DNA of 64,000 bases from Campylorhamphus procurvoides (Eukaryota > Chordata > Aves > Passeriformes > Dendrocolaptidae), in contig WBMV01001912.1 in NCBI GenBank assembly GCA_013396655.1, forward strand, positions 434,001 to 498,000. Direction: 5' to 3'. Position 1 is the stretch's first letter, and each line of letters opens with the position of its first letter. The notes beneath the pieces were generated by a model. The model saw only the letters and a list, made by a program, of their open reading frames with translations, was not told the DNA's origin and did not search any database. The position numbers and the translations under genes are program-made. Positions 36,007-47,662 of this stretch are shown piece after piece.

Positions 36007-38760
36007 CTGGAAGAAACAGGTTTTTGTACAATAAGCTCACAGTTCTGAAAGATCATGACATATGGGTTACTGTCATATACAATATCACTAATTGGTAACA
36101 GATTTGGTAGTAGTTAGATCTGTGCAGGAGATATTTATTATGATTTGTTTGTACGTCTAACCCACCGTGACTGTGGACTTCAGATAATGTCAACATATAT
36201 CCAGTTTCAAACAACTAACATATATATTATGCTATAAAAAGGTGAGATTTTTCTGAAACAAGGGTTTAAGATGAAGAAGAGCACCTACTGAATTATAAAG
36301 CTTACATGACTGAGCTTACATGTGTGTCAAATACTTCCGATCATTATTTCAATACAGAGAATATTCGAGTATGACAAGAACAGAAGGTAGTGAGTCATAT
36401 TTAAAAGCAGCAGATTTCCAAGACACATACTTCTTTATGTATCTCTATATCTGTTCTTCACTCTTTTTCTATATACCCCTACATATATATTTGTGTCTTG
36501 AGTGACAGGGAAAGGTATGGGAACAATATTTCTATTTATTTTAAACAGTTTGAATTAAAGAACACCTTCCAAGACTCTTAAAGACTAACATAATTTTAGG
36601 CATTATGCTTCAGGCTGACCAATGTCTCTAACAGATTGTCCACCATCTTACAGGGAGATTATATCCCTTTTCCTGAAACCACACAAGAATTCTTTTCTTT
36701 CCCAGTATCAAGTTTACTAGACTCCAATCACTGCACCATTTCGCACCCTCACACTACACTCTTAGGCTACACAATCAGATAGACTGCTGTTTCTCCAAGT
36801 AAATACCTGGGTAGAGTGACCTGTAACACCTGGGTTCAGTGAGCCAATTAAGAAAGGTTATACACATTGGCCTAAGATCTCTGCTACAGTTGGATTAGAT
36901 GGATTTGTGTCAAACTGCCATTATGAGTTTGATGATAGATGGTTACTTCCTATGCTGCACTCTACAGATAATACATTTGGGATCAAAACAGAATGTGGCC
37001 TAGCATTCTAAAATTATATAGAATAGAAAAACCTTAAAGCATATCATTCTTTGACCTAATACTTTAGCCTATTTTTTCATCATAACAGATGACAGGTGAC
37101 ATTGTTAACAATTTTTGTAATGAGTAGGACCAACTTTGTCAAAATATTTATTTTAGTCTGCTTTCTGTTGCTTTTTGTTCTCATTACTGGATGTAGCATG
37201 ATTTATGTATTATTTATTTATATATTTATTCAATTATGTACAGACAAGGAGTGCTTTGAAACTCAAAATATACTAAAACATTTTTTACATTTTTTTTCCA
37301 ATTTTTTACATTGGAAAGACTCGAAGTGTCAAAAACTAAGTACTGTTGGATCAGAGTTTAACAGATGCCCACTCATTTTGCAATCCAGTCTTCCTTCTCT
37401 GGACACCTCAGTTGATGAATAAATTGATAAAACTATCCTTAGTAACTAAGCATCAGACCAATGGGAAACCTACAGGGTTAATGAAAGGCCTTCCCCATGG
37501 ATTATCATATTCTGAACTCATCTAAATTCACTTTGCAATTTTGACAAACCAATGGATTTAGATGGATAGCTGATAGTGTGAGGCTTGAGCTACTGATGAA
37601 AAAGTAGTGTCCTCATCTGACTGGGGAAAGGGATGCGGCATAGTTCCATTTGAGGCACCTTGCACTAGTTTTCATATCAGTAAAAGAAAACCAAATCCAC
37701 AAAGAACACTGAACAAACAAACAAAAAAAACACAACTCCTGATCTTTCCTGGATATTCACTGAGCTCAAAACCAACATACTGCATTATACTTCCAGTATT
37801 CTCAATGTAGAACACCATTATCTTGAAGTAAATATGAATTTATATTCATTAATTTTCTACAGTTTTATATGCTGTAATGAAAACAACTCAGAACACCTCT
37901 GAGAATTTAGAGAATAAATAAAGGAAATGTTACATTCTTAGAGACCACAACAAATACCAAATACCTCAACATTTCTTTAATTTGGTAAGAAATGTTAACA
38001 GGATATATACAAACTGTTTACTGGGGAGTACCAAAAGACAACAACACATTAAAAAAAATGTTCTTTTTTCACTAGCAGGAGATTGCTAGGGCTTTCAAAA
38101 CAATTCTATACAAGAGTAGTATTTGATCTTTAATAGGCAAAAAGAAAAAGGAAGATGGCCAGTGGGGAAAAAGGACTGGGAAAAGGCAAATCACTCAGAG
38201 ACAAACAGGTACAAACCAAGGATGAAGTTCAAGTTTGATACCTACTTCTAATTAGAGCAACATTTCTTTGAAGACTTTTCTTTATAACTAAAACTAAGCC
38301 TTTGAAAAGGGAAATCAATTTTGTGCTGGACTATTGCTAACAGCTTGTGGTCTCATTGCTGGCAAAAATAAAACAAAGATCTGAATTTCAATAATGACAT
38401 CTTAATTTTGGGGCTGTGCCCCAGCTCATATGGGAGCACATAATTGCTCAGTTTGTAAATATTTAAGGAATTGGATTTCAAGGGATTCACACTCCTGGAA
38501 AATAATCTGAGGAAATCAAGTTGTCAAAAAATGACACAGAGAATTATACTTTTGTTGTTTTTCTTCCTATGTATAAGAAAAAAAAATAGTGGACTCTTCC
38601 AGAATGATATAGAATGATATACTTCTTTCATTGCAGTGTTGTTGCCTACAATGAAAATATCTATAACGAGATACTGCTTGGAAAGTGAATGATGCATAGA
38701 CAATTGTTCCAGAGAGGAACCAAGGGGTCCGCCAGGTTGCTGAAATTGAAACTAGGACAC
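36007..38760. other. AT-rich non-coding stretch
   Basis: No gene or transposon recognised. An AGAATGATAT tandem pair lies near 38,602-38,622. Confidence 0.45.
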
Positions 38761-39409
38761 TGTTGAAAGTTCAACTAAACAGTAACTTTATTATCAAAAG
38801 AGTAGCCAAGTGAACAGGAAAGCAATCCCCCTCCTCCCTCCCCCAGAGAGAGAGAGAGAGAAAGAAGAAGGGGAAGAAGCCCCCATGGGTCTGACACGCC
38901 CCACTCCCCCAAGGTGCCTTCCCACAGGGTTGTCTCACTGACCCCAGAATGTCCACCCGCGTCAGGGCAGTGGCTGCGTTCTCAAGGGTAGGCCGACTCC
39001 TCACAAAGGCAGGCATCCCTGCCAAAAGGCAATGTTGTCCTAGTCACGTGAAGCAAGCAAAAAGCCCCGAGATATGAGCCATCTGCCTTTTATCTACCTG
39101 ACCAAATGACATTTACCTGAGTGACATGGCCAGCACCTCCCAAGCAAAGGTATTTGGCACTGCCCCTCATGTTACATAACTGATACTTCTCTGCACTTGC
39201 CTGGGTCTCTCCGCACCTTCACAGTCCATTTCAGAGGGTCTTCCTTACTCGGGTAAGGGGTCTGGGTGTTTACTTCATCCTCCTCCTCCTCCTCTCTTTC
39301 TCCTTCAAGTGCCCCAATCAACCAGTTAGGAGAGACCAATTAATTTTAGTTTACACAGGAATCTCTCTCTCAAGGCTAGAGACCGTCTTTATCAGCCTGT
39401 TTTCTCACA
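38761..39409 (-). mobile_element. solo LTR, third family, about 650 bases
   Basis: Read on the minus strand it begins TGTGAGAAAACAGGC (at 39,409) and ends AACTTTCAACA (at 38,761), with TGT...ACA ends. Near the minus-strand 3' end is AATAAAGTTACTG, a good polyadenylation signal. The block is GC-rich against an AT-rich background. It carries a (GA)n run at 38,846-38,870 and a (TCC)n run at 39,280-39,297. No target-site duplication is obvious and no internal genes are attached. The open frame inside it on the minus strand is non-coding. Confidence 0.72.
38846..38870 (+). repeat. (GA)n microsatellite inside the LTR
   Basis: About ten GA units follow a C-rich stretch, within the LTR near its minus-strand 3' end. 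Confidence 0.75.
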
Positions 39410-41069
39410 ACTTGGCATGAGAAAACCCAGCTTCTCACAAGTGGCTGGGCCAAACACAGACCAAAAATACCCACATGGAATTCTACCCAATACAACAATT
39501 GCAATTGTTTTTTCGCAAGATAGGTTTTTTTACAACTTTCTTTTGTTCAAATTAATATTGTCACTGCACTTACTACAGAAAAGGGGATACAGAAGACTAA
39601 TTACAGAGGACATTTATATTAATTATATATAAATGGACATTATTTTTCTATTTTGACACTAATACAACTCTTAAAAATATAGCAATTAAATAAATAAATT
39701 GATTTGATTAATACAAAATTACATTCTCCAAGATGGAATTGGCCAGCTAAGTGACAGAAAACACCTCACAGATCCATTAGAAATCAAAGACAGTCTTACA
39801 ATTCGGCATTAAATTAGCTGACATCATAGGAAAGTGGAGATAACACTGAGAAAAACTCTAGAATTGACAAATTATATTAGCTGACAAGTTTCAACAGAAA
39901 AAAGTCTCCTTGTTTCTTCTAAAAGTGCTAACTGTATTTGTATATTTCTTGTCTCCAGCCTGACTAACAGTACCACCTGTGATTTAACTGTATAGGAGTA
40001 AACTCAGGTGACGGGTTGGTGGGTTTTGCTTGTTTGTTTGTTTTAATTTGGTCTGGTTTGTTGTGGGATTGTTTTGCTTTTAAAGGCTTTTCTGCTGGGG
40101 GAGAAAGTGTTTTCTGTTGTGGACAGAAGAGGGTGTTGGAAGGAGTAGTGATCAAACACCATTACCAGAACAACAGATTTTTTACTATTTGCAAATATAT
40201 TAAAAGGCATATTAATATTTAATGATGCATAATTTTCCTGTCCAATATGCAGAAAACTGCTTCTTCTACAAGTTCTGCTATTCATTGATGTAAGTTTCAC
40301 ATAGCAAAATAACTCTTAGGTCAAAGCTTGATTCAATTATACAAAACAAATTAATAAAATAAGAAGTGCAGTATTTCCAAATGAGTAAATAACAAGAGTA
40401 GAATGGCTTCTGTCATCTGTTGGGAAGTATAAAACTCTATTTGCCTTCAAATTTACTCACTATGTACAAAGAATAATTTATGCAACTTAATAATTTACAA
40501 CATAATAATAATTTGTAAAACTGAATCATTGATGAAAGAATGCTATTCTTTAAAGGAATACTAAATGAGAACATTCGCTCCCATGTGCTGTAGTTTCACC
40601 TTATTTACAGAATTAATATGATAATCAACCTGCTTCTTAGAACTGTAATTACCCCAAGAGAATGTTCTTCTCAATGAATAAGGGTCTACAGCCTGTAAAC
40701 CAATATCTGCTTACACAACAAATATATAATGCACTATCCATGTTTTCTTTATGAAGCTGTTTTTCCTACTCCCCACTATTCACATCCCTCCATTGTTACC
40801 ACTGATGTTTCTTTTTCAGAATTGCTCTTTACATTTTGCTCCATGCATTAAGACAAAAAGTATAATTTACCTTAGTTCAGGAAAAAAAAATTTCTTATGG
40901 ATTAGTTTTAAGCAGCAAAATATATCCAAACAAAAATATCCTTGGGAGCATGGGCAAAATGTGAGTGTTGGCATATATAGTCATGGCGCCGTGAACTTTA
41001 TATTTGACAAACATCCAAAACTGTAGAAAACATCCTCTGTTCAGAAAATGCCATCACAGGAACTGTTTA
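39410..41069. other. AT-rich non-coding stretch
   Basis: No gene. A T-rich (TTTG)n segment lies at about 40,024-40,065. Confidence 0.45.
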
Positions 41070-41192
41070 AACACTGTATGTGGCACTTGAGGATACGTTT
41101 TCGTAGTGAACAAGAAGGTGCTGGTTCATAGTTGAACTTGATAATCTTAGAGGCTTTTTCCAATCTCAACAATTCTGTTGTTTTATGATTCT
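41070..41192 (+). mobile_element. CR1 3' tail fragment
   Basis: The order GTGGCACTTGAGGATACG, GTGCTGGTTCATAGTTGAAC, TTGATAATCTTAGAGGC, TTTTTCCAATCTCAACAATT and TTATGATTC is a CR1 3' terminus with moderate decay. It is plus-oriented and a little over 120 bases. Confidence 0.85.
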
Positions 41193-43293
41193 AAACTAAT
41201 CTACTGTTGTAGCATTTTCTCTTAGTTCTTGCCATGGATAAGGAAATGGTAAGGCAATCGTCAGCTGATACAATTTCCCATATCTAAGGAACAGAAGGAC
41301 TCAAATAGGTAGCAAACTCAAAACAGCATCTTCGTGTGCTTCATCTATCCTGTTGATTTTTTTATTTTATTTTCTTTGTCAAAAGTCAAAAAAGATACAG
41401 GATGTATTAATGATGATACATCTACTGTATATGCAAGCTTACTTGATCTCAAGAAGCTGAGCTCACAAAATTCTTGCAGAACAACATCAATGTGTATATA
41501 CACTGGTCATTTTTCTGAGATTTTTAGGAGATTTTTCCAGAAAGCATCTACGTGCTGTCAAAAGTTGGTATGATAGGGTGTGGAAGAATATGGTTAAAAC
41601 AACACATAACAAATGCAAAACTACACACTGAATCATGAACAATATAGCTTCCAAAGATTGTAACATAAAAGATGCCTGAGGCCAGGGATATGTTTATTAA
41701 GGCATTTAGTTAAAAACTTAGTTGAATAATATTCATTGGGTAGATGGAAATAAGCAAAGGAAATTTATTGCCCTTCCCACATGCTGTTACATGGTGCTCA
41801 AACATAGAAATTAAAAGTAAACCAGATTATTGGATTTTATTTTATGACAGTACAGAATAGTTTAATTTTACGCTGTTTCACCCTATTTATTGAGCAAAGA
41901 TGTTCCATCTAAACAAAAGAAAGGAAAAAATCATGCTCATGTAACCGAGAGCTATTTTTATAGTTAAGCACAACAGTAATACTGAAGTTTTTTATATTTA
42001 TATAGCTCCTCCATGGCTGCTTTTAAACAAATGTATTAATTTTATCTTCAATACAAATGAATGAGGATGTTTTCTCCACATGATTTCTGATTCAATTTTT
42101 TTCTCTCACCAGGGTATGAAAATCCTTGGCAACTGGACCAGTGGAACATAAATTATTGTTCATCTCCCCAGTAAATTATTTCAGAGTATCCAGAGAATAT
42201 ACAACATAGCTCAGTAAAAATCAGACTCCTTTGAAAACTGACATCAAGCAGACCCCAAAAGAAAGAAGAATCTTTCAGGAAGCTATCATTTGGAGTGACT
42301 TATCTTTCACTCTTTTTGTTACCCAGTACATACTTGGGATTGAAGAACTGATTCAGAGTGAAACAGAATTTAACCTTGAAAATACCAGAGGTAGTAATTA
42401 TATTCATCGTAAACATCATGACAAAGTGTTGGTGTTAAACCACATGGCCACAAATTTTTCCTTTCAAATGCATTTTTTGGGGGGGGATTTTTTTGGTTGG
42501 TTGGTTGGTTTTGCCAACTATTTCCCAAATGAATTCTTCACTGAATCAACCAGTTACAGCCATTCCTTCAAAGGGTGAAGTTATAACTTTCCTTTATGCT
42601 CTCACACCTGATTTTCCCCTGAAGCATGCATCTCTGAGCTCATCAAGTCCAGGGAAGCACCACGAGACAGCAGCCTATCATATCATGCAAACATAAGAAA
42701 GCTAATGATTAAATAGCATGCCCTCTAACAATACAAATACATGAAAGAGTAGCATAAGGATAATATTTTCTCTGTGTGAATGATTCATAATTGGAAGTAA
42801 AAGGAAAAGAAACTTAATTTAATAATCATTATTTAGTAGTTCACAGAATTGTTACTCTACACTGGCAAATTTAATCTGCAATTTCCTATGAAAAGACATC
42901 CTCCCTGGTGGTTCTGAGCAAGGTGATAATACACAGTATAATGAGGAACAACTGATCACATGTGGTTCTGGAGGGGCAAACACTCTCCTTTCCCTTCCTA
43001 AGTCAGTTTTCACCCTTCAAAAAATATTGAAACCAAAATGGTAGAAGCATCTTTTTTGCTGCCGGTTTCACCTTGGAGATGGAGAGTAACTAGAAGTTAC
43101 TGATGAATATTAGCACATGGATCCGTGCTAATTATTATTATCCGTGCTAGTTATATTGCTTTAAAAAATGCAATCCTTATTAGAACATATATTGTAGAGT
43201 AACATGTTGCAATGCTACAACCCAAATTCAAAGCCTGTCTAGATAAAAAGTAAAAGGAACTAACCTCTACTGAATATGTTTGCAGATTTCACA
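41193..43293. other. AT-rich non-coding stretch
   Basis: No accepted gene. A 115-codon plus-strand frame (42,231-42,578) ends in a (TTGG)n run at 42,493-42,510 and is treated as chance. A minus-strand acceptor near 42,966 opens a possible phase-1 fragment too weak to annotate. Confidence 0.4.
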
Positions 43294-43420
43294 GTACCGT
43301 AGAATCATAGAATCATAGAAATACTTGAGTTGGAAGGGACCTTAAAAATCACCTTGTTCCAATCCCACCTCCATGGGCAAGGATGCCACCCACTAGGTCA
43401 GGTTGCTCAGGGTGGCATCT
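43294..43420 (-). mobile_element. CR1 3' tail fragment
   Basis: The plus strand shows AGAATCATAGAATCATAG, then GAGTTGGAAGGGACCTTA, CCAATCCCACCTCCATGGGC and CCCACTAGGTCAGGTTGCTC. This is the reverse complement of a CR1 3' end with two octamer copies. It is a relatively young-looking tail. Confidence 0.93.
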
Positions 43421-44333
43421 CTGATGGATGGCATAATTGATTTTAGACAGAAAATGTTGACAGAAGGGAGGCATAGATACAGTTGACACCTCTGATGGCA
43501 TCGTCTACTATAATAGTTTACTTAGTATTAGAATAGAAAGCTAAACATTTCAAATGTTGAGAACTGAATCTGAAAGCTGCATATTACAACTATTCTGTCA
43601 ATTCAACTGCAATCAGGCTTTTTATTTAAGCAACCTTAAATACAGTCTATACTCAATAATGTCTATAATTTTCTTAATAGCATTTCCAACAGACAAATAA
43701 AGACTTACAGTCACACCAGTTTCCAAACGGTTAGTTTGGAATGTGAGACATTTGCTTGTTCATTTGGTTGTATTTTGATTTTTTTTCAAGACTCTAAATT
43801 GAAGAATGCTTATCTCAATTCTTAATGCAATATTTTGGCAGCAAACAGTTCCAGAAATTTCTCTCTCAAATGTTTATCCCCTGTTACTATTTACATATTC
43901 TAAAAGATGTAATGGTTACCTTGACCTTATTTGCTTTTCCAGTGGTTTAGCTAGGAGCTCTGGTTGATTTTAATAACAGAACTGAAGATTAAGTGAACAA
44001 TTTAATCTCAGTGATTAAGTTGCTTCCTACCTCCTTCACTTAGCTAATGTAATCATTTGCAAAATCTAATAAAATACTCTCTTACAGTCACAGTTGCTCA
44101 ATTTCTTCCAGTCAGGTTGCTTACAATATGTACTGCCTTTTTTTTTTTTCATCAGTCAGATATAGTGGATTAATATTCTAATGAGTATGGTAGATGGCAA
44201 AGTTGCATCTTTTTGTGCCTTAAACAGAAGACTATAAAAGTTGTACCCATTAATTAATTCTGCCAGGTGTTTCACTTAACCACATAATACTTCCACAAAA
44301 CAGAGGCCAGGAGATTGCTGTCAACTAAGACAC
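43421..44333. other. AT-rich non-coding stretch
   Basis: No gene or transposon recognised. A T-rich run lies near 44,139-44,149. Confidence 0.45.
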
Positions 44334-44534
44334 TTGCATGATAAAACCAGCATGTTCCTCCTCTGATCGAAGAGCTGCCAATATATTGAAAGGATTATTA
44401 AGGAGTTTTAAAACGTTAGCAAATTTAAATGTAATAGCTGGTGGTTCTTTCTGAGACAAGGAATCTCCTGAATGCCGCCTTTCATGATCAAATAAACGTG
44501 CAGTGGAACTGAACAAAACCAAACTTTCGCCATC
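44334..44534 (-). CDS. candidate internal exon, CpG-rich, unknown protein
   Basis: This is the strongest single coding-like block in the window. On the minus strand an excellent acceptor (TTTTTCTCTGTGTTTCAG just above 44,534, with a plausible branch site AACTAG upstream) opens a 67-codon frame entered at phase 0. The peptide starts DGESLVLFSSTARLFDHERR, continues through KFANVLKLLNNPFNILAAL and ends HAGFIMQ. Five CpGs occur in about 200 bases, whereas the flanks are almost free of CpG, as expected of constrained coding DNA. The donor is weak (CAA|GTGTCT). Alternatively the frame runs on two codons to a TAG, which would make this a last exon. I do not recognise the protein. The phase-0 entry matches the candidate exon at 47,077. 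Confidence 0.42.
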
Positions 44535-44784
44535 CTGAAACACAGAGAAAAACAACGAGAAGAAACTAGTTATGTTTTCTTAATAGGACTGAGTATTAGG
44601 ATTTTAGGTTCTTTTGGATAGAGAACTTAAAATCCATCTTCAGTGTTTCCATTGCCTGAATTTTCTGCAAATGCAATGAAGTACTGTAACATTTACCTGT
44701 TACTTCTTCATTTCATAGTATCTAAAATTTCTGCTCAAGTAATAAGCTACCTAGACAAATAACTGTAAAACATAATTTGTTTGA

Positions 44785-46490
44785 CAGAAGCCCAGGGGAT
44801 AAAGCCCAGAGGGAAGACTTGCTCAAGAAAGATTGTTAATATTCAAGCTAAACACTGGTCCATGCCAATAAGGAACAAGTCAGGTAAAAATGGCAGGAGT
44901 CCTGAGTGAGTGAACAAGTTGCTCCTGCTAAAGTCAAGCACAAAAAAAGAACCATATAGAGAGTAGAAGCAAGGACAGGTCACTTGGGAAGAATATAGAG
45001 ATGCTACCTGAGCATGCAGCAAAGCCATAAGGCTAATTAAAGCTAAAATTTAATTAAATCTGTCCAGGGATATTACATACATCCCTGTTTTTAACAGGGG
45101 GCAAAAGTCTAGGGAAAATGTGAGCCCATTGCTGAGTGGAGCAGGGAACTTGGTGACATGTGACCTGGAACACACAATTCTTCTCACTAGTCTTTACAGT
45201 CCAGATCAGCCTTCAGGAATTTCATGCCCTGCAGATGGGGAAGACTGGAGTAAGGAAGACACACCATTGGTGGATTGGGATCAGGTCACAGAATACTTAA
45301 GCAGACTGGACTTATCTAAGTGTGTGAACCTTAATGGGATGCATCCAGAAGTCCTGAAGGAGCTGGCTTTGATCTGTTAAGGTGATTAGAAGTGCCTGAA
45401 GACTGGAGGAAAGAAAATATCACCCAAAGCAGGGAGGAAGACCCAGAGAACTACAGGCCAGCTAGTATCACCTCACTGTCTGGAAAGGTGGTGGAGCAAC
45501 AAAATTCCTAAGCAATTTCCAGACACACAAACAACAGGAAAATCACCAGAAGAAGTCAGCATGGCTTCCCCAAAAGGAAGTCATACTTGACCATCTTGAG
45601 AGACTTCTATGATGAAACTACTGGTCTGGTAGGTGAAGAGAAAGTAGTGAATGTTGTCCACCTGAACTTTGCTAAGGCTTTGTACACTACCTCCTGTAAG
45701 ATCTTCATAAAGAAGTATGATGAAATATGACTTGGGTGAACAGACTCTGAGTGAGGTAGGTTGAAAACTGCGTGAAAACCTGGTCCCAGAGGGCAGTGAT
45801 CAATGGCACAATCTACTTTGTCACACTAATAGTATGCCAGTAACTAGTCACCTACAAACAGGGGTCAATACTGGATCCAGTCCTGTTTAACATCTACATT
45901 AGTGATACAGGTAACAGGACATTGTACCGTCAGCAAGTTTATTGATGACACAAAACTGAGAGCAGCAACTGATACTCCAGAGGTCTCATTGTCATCCAGA
46001 GGGACATGGACAGACTAGAAAACTAGGCTGACAGGAACCAAATGAAATTCAACAAAGGGAAGTTCAACAAGATGTGCATCTGGGGAGGAACCTTATACAC
46101 CTGCATAAGCTGGGGGATATCCGAATGGAAAAAAGCTCGGCAAAGAGAAGGAGCTGAGGGTCCTTTTAGACACTGAAGTTAAACAGGAGCTGACAATATG
46201 CCCTTTTGGCAAAGAAGTCCAGTGGCGTCCTGGGCTGCATTAGGAAGAATGTTGTCCCTAGGCTGAGGAAGTTGATCTTCACCTCTACTCAGTCCTGGTG
46301 AAGATGCACCTGCAGTACTGTGTCCACTTCACAGAAACATAGAATGCTTTGCATTAGAAGGGACCTCCAGGTTCTGTCTAGTACAACAAGGACATGGACA
46401 CACTGGAAAGAGTCAATGAAGGTTCACAAACATGACAAAGGGACTGGAACATCTTACCAGTCACAAAGATGAGCTGAATGGGCTTGCCAA
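44785..46490 (+). mobile_element. CR1 LINE, decayed ORF2 fragment with nested insert
   Basis: This is a long, diverged CR1 copy on the plus strand. Its upstream part (about 44,785-45,080) matches the region before the RT domain. An RT remnant near 45,650-45,715 reads VVHLNFAKALYTTSCKI, a decayed version of the YLDFSKAFDTVSHNIL box. The later part keeps CTGGGCTGCATTAGGAAGAA and GCACCTGCAGTACTGTGTCC. It then breaks at a minus-strand CR1 tail and resumes with GGACATGGACACACTGGAAA. Similarity fades by about 46,490, so the 3' terminus is missing. The open frame at 45,120-45,380 is part of this dead element. Confidence 0.9.
46330..46386 (-). mobile_element. CR1 3' tail nested in the larger CR1
   Basis: ACAGAAACATAGAATGCTTT followed by AGAAGGGACCTCCAG is the reverse complement of a CR1 3' terminus. 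It interrupts the plus-strand CR1 between its TGTGTCCACTT and AAGGACATGG segments. A short piece of the host element appears lost at the junction. Confidence 0.8.
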
Positions 46491-47076
46491 GGTATTAACT
46501 TCAAATGTTAACCAGTACTGAAAGTAAGCAGTGAAGATATTCTACAGGACTTTCAAACGTTAAGAACCTCTGTAATGGAAGAAGCAGGGGACTTCTGCCC
46601 TGAGATGACCCTAAAATTCTCCAGGGACATCAAAATTGTCAAACACTTCCCAGAGATCTTTCTTTACCATCCTATCTTTCACTGGCCAGGCAGTCCTCTA
46701 CGCAGTTTCTATAGGATAGCCTCCTCAGTCAAGAGAAATGTTAGGTGTCTTTTTGCTGCTTCATTAGTTAAAAGCACCCATACCTCCTCTTCAACAATTT
46801 GGAAGGGGATTTGAATAACACATAATGATCAGGCCAACAGTTTAACTTTGAAGACCTAAAACTACTGATAATCATAGTACTAAATATGCTAATATTTAGA
46901 ATTAAACATTAACTACATAATAAAAACAGATACTCATGCAAATGTAGACATTTAGATCTAGATAATGCACTCAAAACTTGTATTAAATATCAGATAATCT
47001 TTAAATGTAGCATGAGCTACCTAAACTTGGTAGCTCCCTTATTTATATTACTGATCTTATTTCTTATTACAAGTAC
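46491..47076. other. non-coding stretch
   Basis: No gene seen. The start may hold decayed CR1 sequence. The plus-strand frame at 46,575-46,814 has no supporting signals. Confidence 0.4.
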
Positions 47077-47238
47077 CTTGCTATTTTGCTCAAAATAGCT
47101 TGTCTTGCCCAAAGACAAACCAGGTATTCCAGATGCAGACAGAAAAACTGAATTGATACATTTTGAGGATACATTCTTATTATAGTGAGAAAAGGTGCTG
47201 TCATTTTGCCATCTATGATTAACCAAGAGCTTCCATGT
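47077..47238 (-). CDS. candidate internal exon, unknown protein
   Basis: A minus-strand block of 162 bases (54 codons), with a good acceptor (CTTTTGTCTACTGCAG just above 47,238) and a good donor (AGCAAG|GTACTT just below 47,077). It enters and leaves at phase 0, so it would splice in frame to the candidate exon at 44,334-44,534. The peptide starts TWKLLVNHRWQNDSTFSHYN and ends KTSYFEQNSK. It has no CpG, so base composition does not separate it from its flanks. It has one N-glycosylation-type site (NVS) and reads as extracellular. The phase disagrees with the fragment at 47,510-47,662, so at most one of the two joins directly to the next exon. The family is not recognised. Confidence 0.3.
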
Positions 47239-47509
47239 CTGCAGTAGACAAAAGACACTCCCAGTGCTTCATAAAAATCATTTAAATTAATTCTTTTCAT
47301 ATTTCATCCTTTTCCTTTATGATTTGAAACAGGAAAAACAATTGAACATGGTATGCAGCTCACATAATTTATTTGACACGTTCTTAATAGTTACTATGAT
47401 ATTACTGCTTTTGCTTTGTTAAAAAAACCAGTCACAGACTCTTCCTTTACAAGCCTTCTTTCCCTAACAGGTTCCTTCACAATTCAGGATGTGCTTAAGC
47501 AAATTTTAC

Positions 47510-47662
47510 TCTGTCCAAATATCATGAGTTTCAGTAACCTAAAGCTGCCATGAAAATCAGAATTTATAAGCACTCTTTTTTTATTTCTCCCCACATGGGG
47601 CAGCCATATAACTATGGCAATCACTGTGTGGTCTTTGATCACAGGATAACAGAAACTACATA
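47510..47662 (-). CDS. candidate internal exon, low support
   Basis: A minus-strand block of 153 bases. Its acceptor is one of the best in the window (a long T-rich tract ending TTTTCTTATCACAG just above 47,662). The donor is moderate (CAGA|GTAAAA just below 47,510). It enters and leaves at phase 1, like the exons at 36.0 and 30.4 kb. The peptide begins CSFCYPVIKDHTVIAIVIWL and ends LLKLMIFGQ. It cannot splice directly to the phase-0 block 270 bases below, so one of the two is probably false. No CpG and no recognised family. Confidence 0.2.

Noticed and set aside
38771..39025. 84-codon minus-strand frame
   Set aside because: It lies inside the minus-strand LTR and includes the (GA)n tract.
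42231..42578. 115-codon plus-strand frame with a possible donor after CCAGAG
   Set aside because: Its acceptor lacks a pyrimidine tract, the frame runs into a (TTGG)n repeat, and its length is within chance expectation for AT-rich DNA of this size.
13988..47238. Assigning the candidate exons to a named family such as the CatSper auxiliary subunits
   Set aside because: The architecture (large ectodomain, C-terminal helix, short tail) is shared by many families, I see no diagnostic motif, and CatSper genes are reported lost in birds.
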